The notes under the pieces were generated by a model. That model did no database searches. It saw nothing but the letters and a program-made list of their open reading frames with translations, and was not told the DNA's origin. A stretch of 64,000 nucleotides of DNA from NCBI GenBank assembly GCA_001599975.1, contig BCIO01000001.1, positions 4,461,631 to 4,525,630 of the forward strand, written 5' to 3'. Shown piece after piece: positions 1-11,481 of this stretch; positions within the stretch are counted from its first letter, which is position 1, and each line of letters opens with the position of its first letter. The stretch is from Cystobasidiopsis lactophilus (lineage: Eukaryota > Basidiomycota > Agaricostilbomycetes > Agaricostilbales > Chionosphaeraceae). A program made the translations under genes and the position numbers.

Positions 1-555
1 CGCAAAGCGCATCCAATCCTTCACTCACTTTGACAGCGCTCCAGGCGCTATGAGTCTTCGACGGGGCAGAAAAGAGCAACGAGATGCAAAATGGTTGGAC
101 GAGAGCAACGGAAACTCGTTAGAGGCCCAACCGGCTGGCAAGAAGCCTTTTGATGCACTTTGGCGAGCTTTGGCAGAGGGGCAGAAGGCATCTTGAGGAT
201 CTTGAGGCCAGCAGGGGCATTCAGACACGAGTAGCACCTCAGAAGCAGCCATAATGAACAGGCAACAAGGCAAACCGCGGGGACCAAAGCAAAGGCAAGC
301 CGTGGGACCAAAGCAAGAAGCTCAGAGTTTCGAGAGCGAGTGTAATTTCAGCTGACCAGGTACATTCCGCCTCAAGATGTGGTAAAAATACAAGCATGCA
401 AGGAATCCATGAGTGCAAGATGCATGATAAACCCCTTTCCCCAATCGGCCACACCGACATCCCGCCACCATGCACAAAAGCGCACGTGAAATCTAGCTTT
501 TCCTATAGCAAGTGACCTGCATCAGTGATCGGATCGAAGAGCACAGCAGATGAGC
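1..555. other. Intergenic, no supported gene
   Basis: Only short overlapping frames occur here, without family resemblance or convincing splice structure. It may hold the 3' flank of a gene outside the window and the terminator of the small minus-strand gene that ends at 556. Confidence 0.4.
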
Positions 556-971
556 TTACTTTACGAAGGAGAAGGTCGGAAAGGAGAGGCCGCTGCTGAA
601 CGACTTTTTGCGCTGAGGTGGCTGCGTGTGATGATTGTGAGCTGATAATCTCAAGAGCCAAAGGACAGATGCCATACCTTGGTCTGGTAGGAGTTGATTT
701 GGGTAGAAAGAGCTGGCTGCGCCAATGCGATCTCCCTCATTTGCTGGATCCGGGCCGCCATGCGCCGCTCCTCGGCCACGTCGTAGGACGACTCGAAGAT
801 ATTGCGCAGCTCTTCGGCGTAGGCTCTTTGGATATCGTTCATGCTAGGCGGGCAGATGGTGGAAGAAGAGCAGAAAGAAGGCCAGTCGGAGGAAGGAGGG
901 AACAAAGCGCGTCTTTGGTCGATGCGGCGCTGCTGAAAGTCAGACATGAGTGAGTCCGAGGCCCAGTTCAT
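556..971 (-). CDS. Small conserved-looking hypothetical protein, two exons
   Basis: I do not recognise this gene. Exons are complement(join(556..621,678..971)), giving 119 codons plus stop; the 56-nt intron has a GTATGG donor and a CGCAG acceptor and keeps phase 0. The protein has an RRIDQRR segment near the N-terminus, a charged helical middle (MNDIQRAYAEELRNIFESS, then AEERRMAARIQQMREIAL) and a basic, Ser/Phe-rich tail beginning PPQRKKSFSSG. A second in-frame Met at 947 is an alternative start. It is divergent to the deacetylase gene at 1696, with about 720 bp between the two starts that could act as a shared promoter. No signal peptide or membrane segment is visible. Confidence 0.5.
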
Positions 972-1695
972 CCGCTTGATTCTTTAATGGAAGGAATAGA
1001 AATGAAGGAGAGACAGCAAGCAAGAAAGGGCCGAGCCAGCCGGCGTTGCAAGACCGCAAGCGAAATCTGGGCCGAACTAGGTAAACAGTGAGAGCGGTGC
1101 ACTCCCCTCGTTCAGTTCTGGCTGAGTCGGGCGTGAGATGTTAAATTGCCACAACAGCTGACAAGCGAGCCTGAACCAAACAGAGCCGTGGGCAGGGTGC
1201 TGTCGATCTGAAAGACTGGAAGTCGGGAAGGGACCAAAGCCTGTCACATTCAGATCCAAATAACCCCAGCGTCGATTGAAGAAGCTGGGGGCATGTGGCT
1301 CTGTGGGGGCTGCACATCGATGGGGGCGGACAGGCATCGACCTCGGCCGCCTCCGCAGTGGCTTGAGAGCCCGTTCAGAAGTGGCTTGTAAAGCAAACCG
1401 GGCGCCCGTCTGGTGGGCGGGACAAGGTCTTGTGAGGTCTGTGAGAGCGAGGCATGGCGATGAAGCGCGATCTCAAAGGGTCAAAGGGTCGAACAGAGGG
1501 CATGCGGGCGAGGCGAGCGGAACATCATCGGCAGCTGTGGCATCAGGTCTCTGGGCCACTTCGCGCACTCTGGACACTTTATATGTGCTGCCAAGCGTAC
1601 CAGAAGCAAGCAGGCAGCAAGTGACCGAGCCGAAGCCGTCGACGTCGGGGCCAAGATTTCTCTTCCGCAAACGGTTAGCATTGGGTCGAGCAGCC
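972..1695. promoter_or_regulatory. Divergent intergenic region between hypothetical gene and HOS2-like gene
   Basis: About 720 bp separate two divergent starts. The frames inside are low-quality and lack homology. Its placement suggests a bidirectional promoter, but I could not assign a specific TATA or factor site. Confidence 0.35.
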
Positions 1696-3730
1696 ATGGC
1701 GATGACGGCTCCGCCGAAGCGCAAGGTCGCCTAGTGAGCTTGCAATCCTTGTGTACATGCTTTAGGGCAACACTGACGCAAGGGCCGGGCGCAGCTACTA
1801 CGATGGCGAGTCGCAACCCGCGTTCTGACTGCTTCCCTGCTCATCCCCCGTTGATCCTGCAGCCGACATTGGCACCTACGCCTATAGCTTGTACCACCCC
1901 ATGAAGCCTCACAGGTGAGCTGCTTTGGCGCTAGTTGATCCTCGCACAAGCTGACGGCGAGGCGCAACCAGGTAAAGTTTACTCGCAGGCTGGGCCGAAC
2001 GGGCCATTTGACAGGTGACAATCTCGCAGGATAAAGATGGCCCACAGCCTGGTCGTCAGCTACGGCCTGGACAAGAAGCTGGATGTGATTCGCCCGCCGC
2101 CGGCCACCGCTCACAGCATGACCGCCTTTCACACCGACGAGTACATCGACTTCCTCCAGCGGGTCAACGCCGAGCTGCTCGAGACGCTGACAGGCAAGGG
2201 AACGAGATGTGCGTTGTTTGCCCTCCCTTATGCTTCTCATCAGCAGCTTACATTTCCTCCCACATCGCACAGTCTTGGTCGGCGACGATTGCCCGCCGTT
2301 CGACGGCGTCTTCGAGTTCTGCGCCATTTCGGCCGGTGGATCAGTGGGTGCGTTACGTTCTCCTACATCTCATTGTGATTTAAGCTGACGAAGAATGCAC
2401 AGCCGCCGCCAAGCGCATCAACTCCGGGTTGGCAGATTCGGCCGTCAACTGGGCCGGTGGGCTGCACCACGCCAAGAAGCGCGAGGCGTCCGGCTTCTGC
2501 TACATCAACGACATCGTGCTCGCCATCCTCGAGTTCCTGCGCTACCACTCGCGCGTCCTCTACATCGACATTGACGTCCACCACGGCGACGGCGTCGAGG
2601 AGGCCTTCTACTCCACCGACCGGGTCATGACCTGCTCCTTCCACAAGTACGGCGACTTCTTCCCGGGCACCGGCGACGTCGGCGACATTGGCATCGGCAA
2701 GGGCAAGGGCTACGCCGTCAACGTGCCGCTGCGAGATGGCATCGACAACGAGAGCTACCAGGGCATCTTCCAGCCCATCGTCAAAAACATCATCGAGTGG
2801 TATCGCCCCGGGGTCATCATCTTGCAGAGTGGTGGCGACTCGCTGGCAGAAGACAAGCTTGGGTCCTTCAACCTTTCAATGCAAGGTGAGGAGGGCGCCC
2901 CCTTTTGAGAGCTTTCTCTCATGTGTTTTCCCCCGGCACAGGCCACGCCGAATGCGTCCGGTTCGTCAAGTCGTTCGACATCCCAGTGCTTTTGCTCGGT
3001 GGCGGCGGCTACACCATCCGGAACGTGGCCAAGACGTGGGCGTACGAGACCGGCGTGCTCGCTGGCGTCGACCTCACCGAGGACTCGCCCTTCCTGCCGT
3101 TCAACGAGTACATGGAGTTCTTCGGGCCCGAGTTCAAGATGGACGTGCCTAACAACAACATGGACAACCAAAACACGAGGCAGTATTTGGATGGCATAAA
3201 GTGCGCTTTCTTGCCCTCGTTCCCTCCTCAGCGGGTTCTGATGCGAGGTGGCGCACAGAGAATCGGTCTTTGAGCAACTTCGGAGACTGCCCTTTGCGCC
3301 CAGCGTCGGCATGCAGCCGGTGCCTTACGATGTGCCCGAAGACGATTACGACTCGGACGACGGCTTGGACGAGCGGATAACGCGTGGGTTCTCTCATGTT
3401 ACTTCATCCACTTTACGAGAGGATCGATTTTGACCTGTTGAACCCACAGAACGCCAACGGGACTCTCAAGTGTCGCGGTACGGCGAATACCTTTCATCAG
3501 ACGAAGACGAGGCTTTGCGCCGGCCCATCAAGCGCAAGCCGGTGCACGAGGTGGTGCACATGCCAGCGCCACCAAGACGAGGCGGGAGGAAGCGGTTGGT
3601 ACCTCGCTCACCGCCGCCGGAGCAACCGCCGGTCATGCCGCTCGAAGGGGAGGACGAGGCGAATGGCGAGACGAAGCGGATCAAGCGGACGTTCTTCCGC
3701 TCGATGCCCGCGCCGTCTCTCACTCGATAA
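1696..3730 (+). CDS. HOS2: Class I histone deacetylase, HOS2/HDAC3 type
   Basis: Zn-dependent lysine deacetylase, expected in a nuclear Set3/HDAC3-type corepressor complex. My model is join(1696..1733,1795..1805,1863..1914,2030..2208,2273..2347,2403..2885,2942..3200,3259..3383,3450..3730), 500 aa. Visible catalytic features are AGGLHHAKK, the metal-binding [17 protein letters not shown] and the catalytic-Tyr loop GGGGYTIRN. The phrases [19 protein letters not shown] and [14 protein letters not shown] match Hos2/HDAC3 better than Rpd3, as does the acidic tail [14 protein letters not shown]. An N-terminal PPKRKV may be a nuclear signal. Exon 2 is an 11-nt microexon encoding part of YYYDAD; the next intron begins GC rather than GT. 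Without these two features the conserved N-terminus cannot be read. Confidence 0.93.
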
Positions 3731-3799
3731 AGCATCTTTGGCGCACGCATCAGCATCGTTGTACTTTTAGATTTCTCAATTACATCTCGCTTGTCATCC

Positions 3800-6700
3800 T
3801 CAGAACTTCGGAGTTGCCCCGCTCTTGCTCTCGCAGATGGGACACTGAACCCGAACGCGAGCTCTGAGCTCTGCCAGGAACCGCATCTTGCTCCGGAACT
3901 CCTTGTCGAACTCGTCGATCTTGTTGTGGTTCGGGATGTCGGTGAGCAGGGCGTCCGCCGCCACCAGGTGCCGTGGCCGGGAAGGCAGAACCGCTTCTGA
4001 AGAGGGGAATGCGCAGCCAGCATGTAGGACATGGCGGCAGAGGAACATGAGGATGACCGCTTGGCTGGTTGGGAGGGTGGTCGAAGAGGGGATGAATAAG
4101 GGCTTGCGGCACGCATAGCAAACGCTCTCGCCTGATGCACATCTGTAAGATTGCAGTCGAGAGAAAGATTGAGAACACGCACTGTTCCCGTGTAGAGCGC
4201 TGCTTTGCCCGCGATAGAGTTGGAGCGACAGCTGCCGGCAGTCGCTTTGCAGGATCGACTCGCAGCCTTCTATGAGTGATGTCTGTTGACCTGCGCATCA
4301 GAAGCATATTCGCATGGAATGAGGCAACGCCAAACCAACCTGTAGATTGTAGTCCGAAAGAATCTTGATGAGCGAGCTTCGCAGGCCCGGGATCTCTAAG
4401 CCGTTCTGAATGCGGCGGATGAGCCGGATGGGGTCGATATCGGAACCGACGCTCTCTAGTAGTCCTCTTATGAAAGCTGTGCAGCGCGCATCTCCAGTAA
4501 TGTTCAAGACATCAGCGAAAAGCAACACGCACCTGGCCGCGTTTCTGAATACTTGAGCAAGTCTTCCCACAGATCGTCCTCATTTTGCTCCTTGACAAAA
4601 TCGATGGCCTGTAGGAGACGCGAGAAGCTGTATCAGGCGCACTAGCATGCTGAAAATGAGCGCGCCACCCACCCGCTGCACGTCGCCCACGCGCTCGATG
4701 ATCAAGCTTAAGGCTTTCTTGCTGTTGCCCATGCGCGCAAGCAAGAAGACCATCTCCCGGACCAGGTCCTTCTTGGCGCAAATGTCGTAGGCCTTTTCCA
4801 GGTTATAGTAGTTGGTGGCCTTCCAAAAGTCCATGAGCTTGGTCGGCTCAAACTCGGCGTAGAGGTCGACTTGGAGGTCGGCATAGTCGGGGGCTAGGTG
4901 TGGGTCCTCGTCGAACAAGGTGTCAAGGTACATGTAGAGGTATTGTCGGTGGTTCTTGAGTTGAGCCACCACTTTTGGGATCTGCGAGATCGTAACTTCA
5001 AAATCCACTTCTACAGGATAATGGAGAGGAAACACTCACAGGAATGGAATGCGTGTGCGAAGCCAGCAGCTCGATGGCGGCGCCGTGCTTGCCCTTGGAC
5101 TGCAAAGCGGGCTTGACCTCCTGGCCTTCCTTGACCGCTTGCTTGCCCTGCCTCTTCTCGACGTCGCGTTCGAACTCGATCAGCTGCAAGACGGAGTCCG
5201 AGACGGAGGTGAAGAGGTTGTGCTCCCGAATGAGGTCGAGGGCGCCTGGCCGCCGAAGCTCGAGAAGGTATGGGAGCGCCTTGCTTGGTTGCCGGTTGAG
5301 TGTGAACCTGTAGGAGGGATGTTGTTGATCTGATGCACATGGCATAAAGGGAAACTGCACCTACAGGTCAGCCAAGCACTCTTTCAGGGTCTCTGGGTCT
5401 TTGGAGCCGCTCAGCGCGTCTTCCACCGCCGAGATGACGGTGGCCGCGTCGTAGATGTCCAAAGGCCAGGTGTTGATTGTTTTCAAAAGGGTCTGTGAAC
5501 CATCTTCACCAATCATCCTCACAAAGATGAAAGGGCGAAGTGCCTCACCTTAGGATCGGAGCGCAAGAAGTGGGCGAGCAGCATCTCGTAGACTAGCCGG
5601 CTAAGTTGCGGCTCTGCTGTTGGGACATAAGGGATGATGGCCTGTAGGAGAAAAGCGAAACTGGAAATCAAGGAAGGTTCGCTTGATGCTGTAGCGAGCC
5701 ACACCCACCGAGATTTGGCCGCGCTCCATGAAGAGAAAGATGTAGTCCTCCCACGCCTTGGAGTCGTTGCCCAGGATCTTGGGGCACTGCTCAGCCGCTT
5801 TGGTGTAGTCACCTGCGAGACATCACCACGAGATCAGCACAAAGAAGTGCTAAGGCAAGTTCGAACACCCACGCTGCTCGATGAGGTGCTGGAGGTACTT
5901 GATGCCAATGTCGCGGACGTCCAGGGTGGCGGCCTGGTGCTTGCTGAGCTTGTCGGTGGCGGCCAAGGCCTGTTCGTAGTGTCCCTGCTCGACGAGCCAG
6001 ACGACATGGTCCACCTCGTCCCTTGGTCTCACCACCACCAAGTCCTTGGGCGAAATGACGTAGAACACCTCCTGGTCGTCCGGGGCGGACGCCAGGCTGT
6101 AGTCGTTGCATTGATATTTGGTAAAGTCGGCCAAGGCGAGCGTGTCCGCCGAGAGCTCCTCGCCTTCCCGCGAGATCAACCTGAGCTCGGGCCGGCTGGA
6201 CTCCTTTCGGCGCTGCTGGTCCCTGTCGTCTGTGGCCTCGTTTTCGTACGTGTCCTCCGTGGAGTAGGCGAGGATCAAGAAGTCGTTCTTGAAGGCGCGG
6301 ATGCCAGAGACCATGCAGTCGAGCTGGAACACGGCGGTGACCTCGCCGTAGAGCTGGGTGGAAGTGCCGACGACGGCCCTGGCTTTCTCCCGCTCCTTGA
6401 TGGTGACCACACGCACGTATGAGGCCGAGCCGATTAGCAGCGTGCGGCTGTCGGCCCAGAATAAGGAGTACTTGAACAGGTCGGCCCGCGGCGAGTCCTC
6501 GTCCCTGGCCACCTGGGTGACCCTGGTGCCCGAACGGACGTCGTACACCCTCACACCCTCGTCGTTGGCCCAGGCGATGAAATTGGCCTTCCAAGCGATG
6601 GCCCAGATTGGCCCCTCGCCCGAGTGGATAGGTGTGTCCTTTTGGCCCAGCCAGCCCTTCTCGTGCAAGACCAAAGCGCCGGCCATGCCGCCCGCCGCAA

Positions 6701-7199
6701 ACTGGCGGACTTTCCGCTTGGCAAAGTCGGGCTCGAGGGCGACGGAGCGCATGGGGCGGGCCATGTCGAACGAGTAGGTCTCCTCGTCGGTCGAGGTGGA
6801 AGCGATGAACACCTTGCCGTCGATCGAGGCGCTCGCGATGAACTCTGAGGTCGAGTCGATGTCCAGGCCCAAGACGGAGGCAAAGTGAGGCTGGTACTGC
6901 TTGATGAGGTGGCCCTCGAGGTCGAGCAAGGCGACCGAGCCAGAGTGCGTTCCGAGAGCCTGTTTGCGCTCTCGTTAGCCCCGTTATGGTCATGATGCAC
7001 TGTATGAATGCAAACAACAGACGATGAAGCGGTCAGACACGGCCAAGGCGGACGCATTGTCTCGGGCCAACAGCGCCGAAGTGTCGAGCTTGGAGTACTT
7101 GAGCGTCGGCTCCTCCTCCTCGTCGTCTTCGTCCTCCTCCTCCGCGCTGCTGTGAGCGTCCCCGTTCGACGCCGCATCACGCATCTCGGGCGAAACCAA
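3800..7199 (-). CDS. VPS41: Vacuolar protein sorting protein 41, HOPS subunit
   Basis: HOPS tethering subunit for fusion at the vacuole/late endosome. The multi-exon gene reads from 7199 down to 3800. Exon 1 encodes an acidic N-terminus (AEEEDEDDEEEEPTLKYS) before a WD40-like propeller (LDLEGHLIKQYQPHFASV, ASASIDGKVFIAS). The longest exon is 5850-6929 in frame. Downstream exons encode a clathrin-heavy-chain-repeat alpha-solenoid (for example DFWKATNYYNLEKAYDICAK and FIRGLLESVGSDIDPIRLIR). The C-terminus is a RING-H2-like finger with CRHVLHAGC and a final CPIC pair, as in Vps41/Vps8 proteins. The end order (propeller, solenoid, RING) is that of complete Vps41. I did not fix all exon borders. 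It converges tail-to-tail with the deacetylase gene, 69 bp away. Confidence 0.9.
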
Positions 7200-7631
7200 A
7201 GCCGGGCGACTTCTGCGCTCCTTGTTTGTCGTCGGCCAAGTCCAAGCTTGATCTTTGCCTTGAGATCTGCTTTATTGGCCCGCCTCTGCACTTGCTGCTT
7301 TGAATGTGGTGCTCTAGTTGTGTGTCAGAGGGCCGTTGGAGGGCTTTCAGAGGCAAATGATGCGGCCTTCATTTTGCATGAGCTGCCTGACTTTTATCGG
7401 TGCTGCTCAACGTCTCGTCCTCTGCCTCTGCACCTCCTCTTTGAACGCAGTACTACAACCAGCGCCGTTGTGATGGCCATCTATTGAAGTGGATCGCGCC
7501 CTGTAGACGCCTGAAGACTCCCTTTGTGTCTACGACTTGGACAGGCTTACAAGTTTGGCGGTGCTTGCCTGGTTCTGCTTGGGCCAGAGTACTCTTGAGC
7601 TGCAACTACCTCAACCCTTCCGACTATCGAG
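7200..7631. other. Intergenic, divergent promoter region
   Basis: About 430 bp lie between the divergent VPS41 start and the first W-module gene. Frames here are antisense or short. I see no gene. Confidence 0.4.
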
Positions 7632-8017
7632 ATGGATCAACGAGGAATGGCCAATCAGCAACACCGTGGGGAGGCTGTCAAGCCGCCTACTGGCATGTTG
7701 CGCTTTCTTTATCACTCTGTCGGCCAGCATCGCTCATGCTGCGTGCAGCTGCCGACTGGGCCAATCACGACAAAGAAACCAAGAAGGCGCGCAAGGCTCT
7801 CGAGGACGAGCGTCGAAGGCAAGAGCAAGAGGCAGAGCGAGAGCGAGAGCGTGAAGAGCGAGAGCGAGAACGGGACCGAGAGCGAGCACGGCAAAGGGAT
7901 GCCGCCCAAAGGCAAAGGGAAGAAACTGCTGCGATCGAAAGAGAAGCACGTCGCCTTTTCGACGGTGTGCTTGGGCATCTCGGCGCTAGGGATCAGCATC
8001 GTCGCCGCCGCCGTTGA
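7632..8017 (+). CDS. Short W-module paralog with Arg/Glu-rich coiled coil
   Basis: Unknown function. Proposed exons are join(7632..7665,7728..8017), 107 aa, with a 62-nt GTGGGG...CCAG intron in phase 1. Exon 2 begins SLMLRAAADWANHDKETKKARKALEDERRRQ in spirit: a Trp, then a Lys/Glu helix, matching the layout of exon 2 in the genes at 8716 and about 11482. It then runs into a long ER-repeat coiled coil (about residues 45-85) and an Arg-rich end. Against its neighbours it is short and lacks their Pro-rich N-terminus. The donor is imperfect, and an alternative GC-AG intron (7695-7749) would also keep frame, so the start is tentative. Confidence 0.42.
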
Positions 8018-8715
8018 TTTGGAGGCGCCTTGGACCTGTTCCTTGTCCTCTTCCATTTTCTGCTTGCCCTATATGCGCACCAAGGGCTAGATCCACTGCT
8101 TGTTTCCACATGAATTGTGCTTTTATCCTCTCTTCTCTTGAGTTTGAGCTCTTTGTGTCTCTCTTTCATTTGCCCCCGGTTCATTGGTCTCTGCCAATCT
8201 GCTCCTTTCTTTTGACCCCTTTCAAAGTCAACGATTACTTTGCTGTTCTCAACATGGGCCTCCTTCCTGGCTTCTGAGTGATCTTGGAGACGAGCGCTCG
8301 CGTCCTGTTCGACATCTTCCGAAGGAGCCCTCCTGCGGGCTCGACGTTAGCTGATTCGATTCGACTGTGACGCAATGAATCGTCTTTTTCAAACGCTGTT
8401 CTCCTGCATCCTTATTCCGGAGTTGGCTCTCGAAGTGTGCTACCTTTGCCCAAGGATGAACGAACGCCATGGACGGCCCTTTTCCGCCAGCTTGCCTTGA
8501 GTAACGCATTCGTAGCCTGCCTCCTGATTGAAGAGAATGGACTGGTGGACGTGAGATGCGCATTATGGTCTTTGCATTTCGGTCAAAAAGCGCTCGGTGG
8601 CCTTCCCTTTGTTCGTGTTGCGCTTACCGAGGAGCAACTCTGGAACGCTTGCTCTGCTACTCCCCGAGGCTTCTCTCTTGCTCCCAATCAAACCTCTCAG
8701 CTATCAACTCTGGCT
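8018..8715. other. Intergenic between W-module paralogs
   Basis: About 700 bp, pyrimidine-rich on the plus strand in parts. Continuous plus-strand frames run into the next gene but contain no recognisable protein segment. It probably holds the 3' UTR and promoter. Confidence 0.35.
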
Positions 8716-8786
8716 ATGGCACCGAATTACGGCGGCGACTTCCCCGGTCAACTCTCCCCGAATGCAGGAGCCGTGGTCAAGTACAG

Positions 8787-8873
<87 letters not shown>

Positions 8874-9508
8874 GAAAGTCCCCCTCGGAGACCAGAACCA
8901 GTCTCCCTCTCCACGCCGTCAAGTGTACCCGCTTGTTGGCGTACCTGCTCAAGCACTTCCCGGGGGCCATTTCAGACCCACGAGAGCTCATGAGCCTGGC
9001 GGATATGAAACGGCACCGGGAATTGCTCGTTCTGACATCCACGTCGTTCGCCGTGTTCAAGGGAACCAAGTCCGGCCGCGTGTCGTTATAGAGGAGCGTC
9101 GGTTCACTCTCGAGGACTACGGTGAGTTTCAAGCCGCGGTCTTCCTCTGCTTTCCGAATGTAATCTTGTCTTTTCGCAGAGCTCTTGCTTCAGCTCAGCA
9201 AGGAATGGAAAGCCTTGCCGTCCGACCAGCAAGCTCAGATTTTGGAGGAGAGGCATCGGAAGATGGGGCAGGCTGCGGAGGACTCTCGCCAAGAGTACTA
9301 CCAGCTACAGGAAGCCCGAAGGGAAGAAAAGGAGGTTTGGGATCACCACGAAGCGGCTGCACAGCGCCAAATGTTAAAAGAGGAGGCCCAGTGGCGTGAA
9401 GAGCAAGAGCGTCGGGACGGTCAGCTCAGGAACCAGCATGCCTGGCTTTCGGCAGAATTTGGAGCACGAGAATTTGGAGCACGCCGACTCCTGCCGCCTC
9501 CATCGTAG
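8716..9508 (+). CDS. W-module paralog with 28-residue polyproline tract
   Basis: Unknown function. Exons join(8716..9121,9180..9508) give 244 aa. The N-terminal segment (MAPNYGGDFPGQ) is followed by 28 consecutive prolines encoded by a pure C run, then a low-complexity region to RRFTLEDY. A phase-1 intron of 58 nt follows. Exon 2 carries the shared module ELLLQLSKEWKALPSDQQ and a Gln/Glu/Arg-rich coiled coil. The same FTL-x-D-[YL], phase-1 intron, Lx(6-7)W order is found in the gene ending at 12209, so the two are paralogs. The frame stays open across the whole C run only at the present length modulo three. No signal peptide or membrane segment is seen. Confidence 0.55.
8787..8871. repeat. 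Uninterrupted 85-nt poly-C homopolymer
   Basis: Eighty-five C residues in a row, flanked by TACAG and AAGAAAG. The last 84 encode 28 prolines in the frame of the surrounding gene. The tract could be real and length-variable, or its exact length could be an assembly artefact. Confidence 0.95.
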
Positions 9509-11481
9509 CCAGCTCAACTCGCCAAAGACACCGAAAGAAAAAGAGTCCTCTTCTGCTGGCCAAAAGTTGGTCTGCTTTTGCCACCGTCACTCATTCTCAT
9601 TCGAAGCCCGCTCTTCCCACTTGGATTTCCTCTCTTGTACATTTTTGCAACTTCTTTTCCCCCTTTTGAACGCATAAGAAAGCGATTCTTCGCCGACGGG
9701 AGCAAAGAGCCACCAACGACTCGAGGGCGGGCGACAGAAGCTCTCACCACTGCGGCCAGCCTGAGTCTGCCCCTTGCCTCTTGTTTCCCTTCTCTTTCGA
9801 CAACGATTTTCCTTTTGCTTGTGACGAGTGATCCCCATAGAACCCAAAGCGAGGACTGGCCTCTTCCAGCTCCTCCTCAATGCTTCGGCTGCTGACCCAT
9901 TTTTGGCGTGTTGAATGCAAAGCGGCTCGACCCGACCGGGCTCAAGAGCGTGTTGTCTTATAGCTTCCTTCGAACGCAGAGACGGGGCCGCTTTGCAGGC
10001 CAGCTCCAGGTTTCTGCGTGCCGAGCTTCCACTGCCCTGGTTTTCGCTCGAACGCTCTTTTCCGTCTTCGGCTCAAACAGCTCCAGCATCTCTTCCTTTT
10101 GCGTCCCTTGACTGAAAAGAGTGAACTCCTACTCAAAACGATCCTCTCCTATCACCCTGGATTCCTTGACAAGACGGCGCCGTCGCTCGACGAGACGAGC
10201 TCCCCGTTGCCGAGCCTTCTCTGGGCCTAGGAGAAAGCGCAACACTCTTTCTGCTCTCTGTCGGGCTTGACATGGAACAGAACGGCGCTCATCATCCTGC
10301 TCAACCTCAGCAATCGAACGGAATAACGAAGTCGACCCCACTTCTTGCCGGCTACCTTCCAGCTGTGGCAATACCTGGAAGGGGCTTTATTAGGGCGCCT
10401 CCCTCCACTTCCTCTTCCCCAGGAGGACGTCCCTTCGCCGTATGGCCGGCTGAATTTTGGGCTTTACTTGGAAAGTCGCGAACTTTCTCAGGGTGGCAAT
10501 GTCGACCTTCGACGCCTGCACCTGTATCCTCAGCACACAGGTTCCCCTCCTACTGACTGCCCTCCTCAATGCCCACTTCACAGACCTGCTACCAACAATC
10601 GGGCTAGCTCGCCTTCTTCTGCCAAACCCTCCTACCCTGGCGGCCCTGGCCATGGTATGCCCCATCTCGCTGCTAGGATAAACCACGAGACACTCATTCG
10701 TACTCATAGTGGTTCAAGGTGGCCCGGGCGCATGCGGTATCTGAGCTTTTGGGGAGGTTCATGCGTTGTCGCCACCGCCACTTTAGAGTCGAAGAGCCGA
10801 GGAAACCTTTCCCGTGTCCTGTCCTCTTTTTGTATCTACCAAACCTGCATTCAGAGTTTCCCAAACTCAAACCGTCATTGGGATCGAGAGCGAAAGCGGC
10901 CTCCCCGACTGCCAGGTGGCCTTTGGCCAGCTTCGTCCAAGTCTGCCGAGCCGCTTTCTCTTTTGCCCCTACAGGCCCGCCGTCTGAAGCTTCTCCCGCT
11001 TCGAAGAGATGTGATCTATGCGCACTGAAAAGCCCGCATGAGCGAGCGCACTCCCTTTCTGGACGCCAGACGAAATTCGTCGTTCGCGGCGTTTGGCTGA
11101 CCCGAGCGTCTTTCGTACCTCCACCATGGCCATCGAATGCTCGCCAGATGTTGTTCTGCAGAATAATCAATGATATCTGAACTGCGAATGCCCTGCCTGC
11201 CTGCTCTTAATTCGAACGGGAGATCCCGCTTTGCTTGCCCGCCTTCACTCCATGCTTGCTGGGCCCGACCTTTGACCGGAGAAGGCAATGCTGAGGAAGC
11301 AACATGCACATCTATTGCTGTTCTCGTTCTGAAGAAGAAGCTGGGACACTTCCCCTTTGTTCGAGGTCTTGGCCTTGCAAGTTGAACAGCGCCTCTCTTG
11401 GGCTTGCTCTGGCTCCAGCTCTCTTGCTTCCCATCTACCACCAGCATCAACGTATTACAGTATCATTGGATTAAACCTGCC
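9509..11481. other. Two-kilobase interval without a supported gene
   Basis: Several overlapping frames of up to about 227 codons exist on the plus strand (10345-11028). Their translations lack conserved segments, and codon usage is mixed across frames. The short start at 10272 (MEQNGAHHPAQPQQ) resembles the polar N-termini of the W-module neighbours, but I found no matching second exon. It could be a decayed or unrecognised fourth paralog, or spacer. Confidence 0.3.

Noticed and set aside
5809-7017. 402-codon minus-strand frame overlapping VPS41
   Set aside because: A second frame of the same exon; the 5850-6929 frame carries the Vps41 propeller, so this one is a GC-driven shadow.
7830-7900. 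Arg/Glu repeat as a separate DNA repeat family
   Set aside because: It is an in-frame low-complexity coiled coil confined to one gene.
10345-11028. 227-codon plus-strand frame as a gene
   Set aside because: No conserved segment, competing frames of similar length, and no splice logic linking it to the W-module family.
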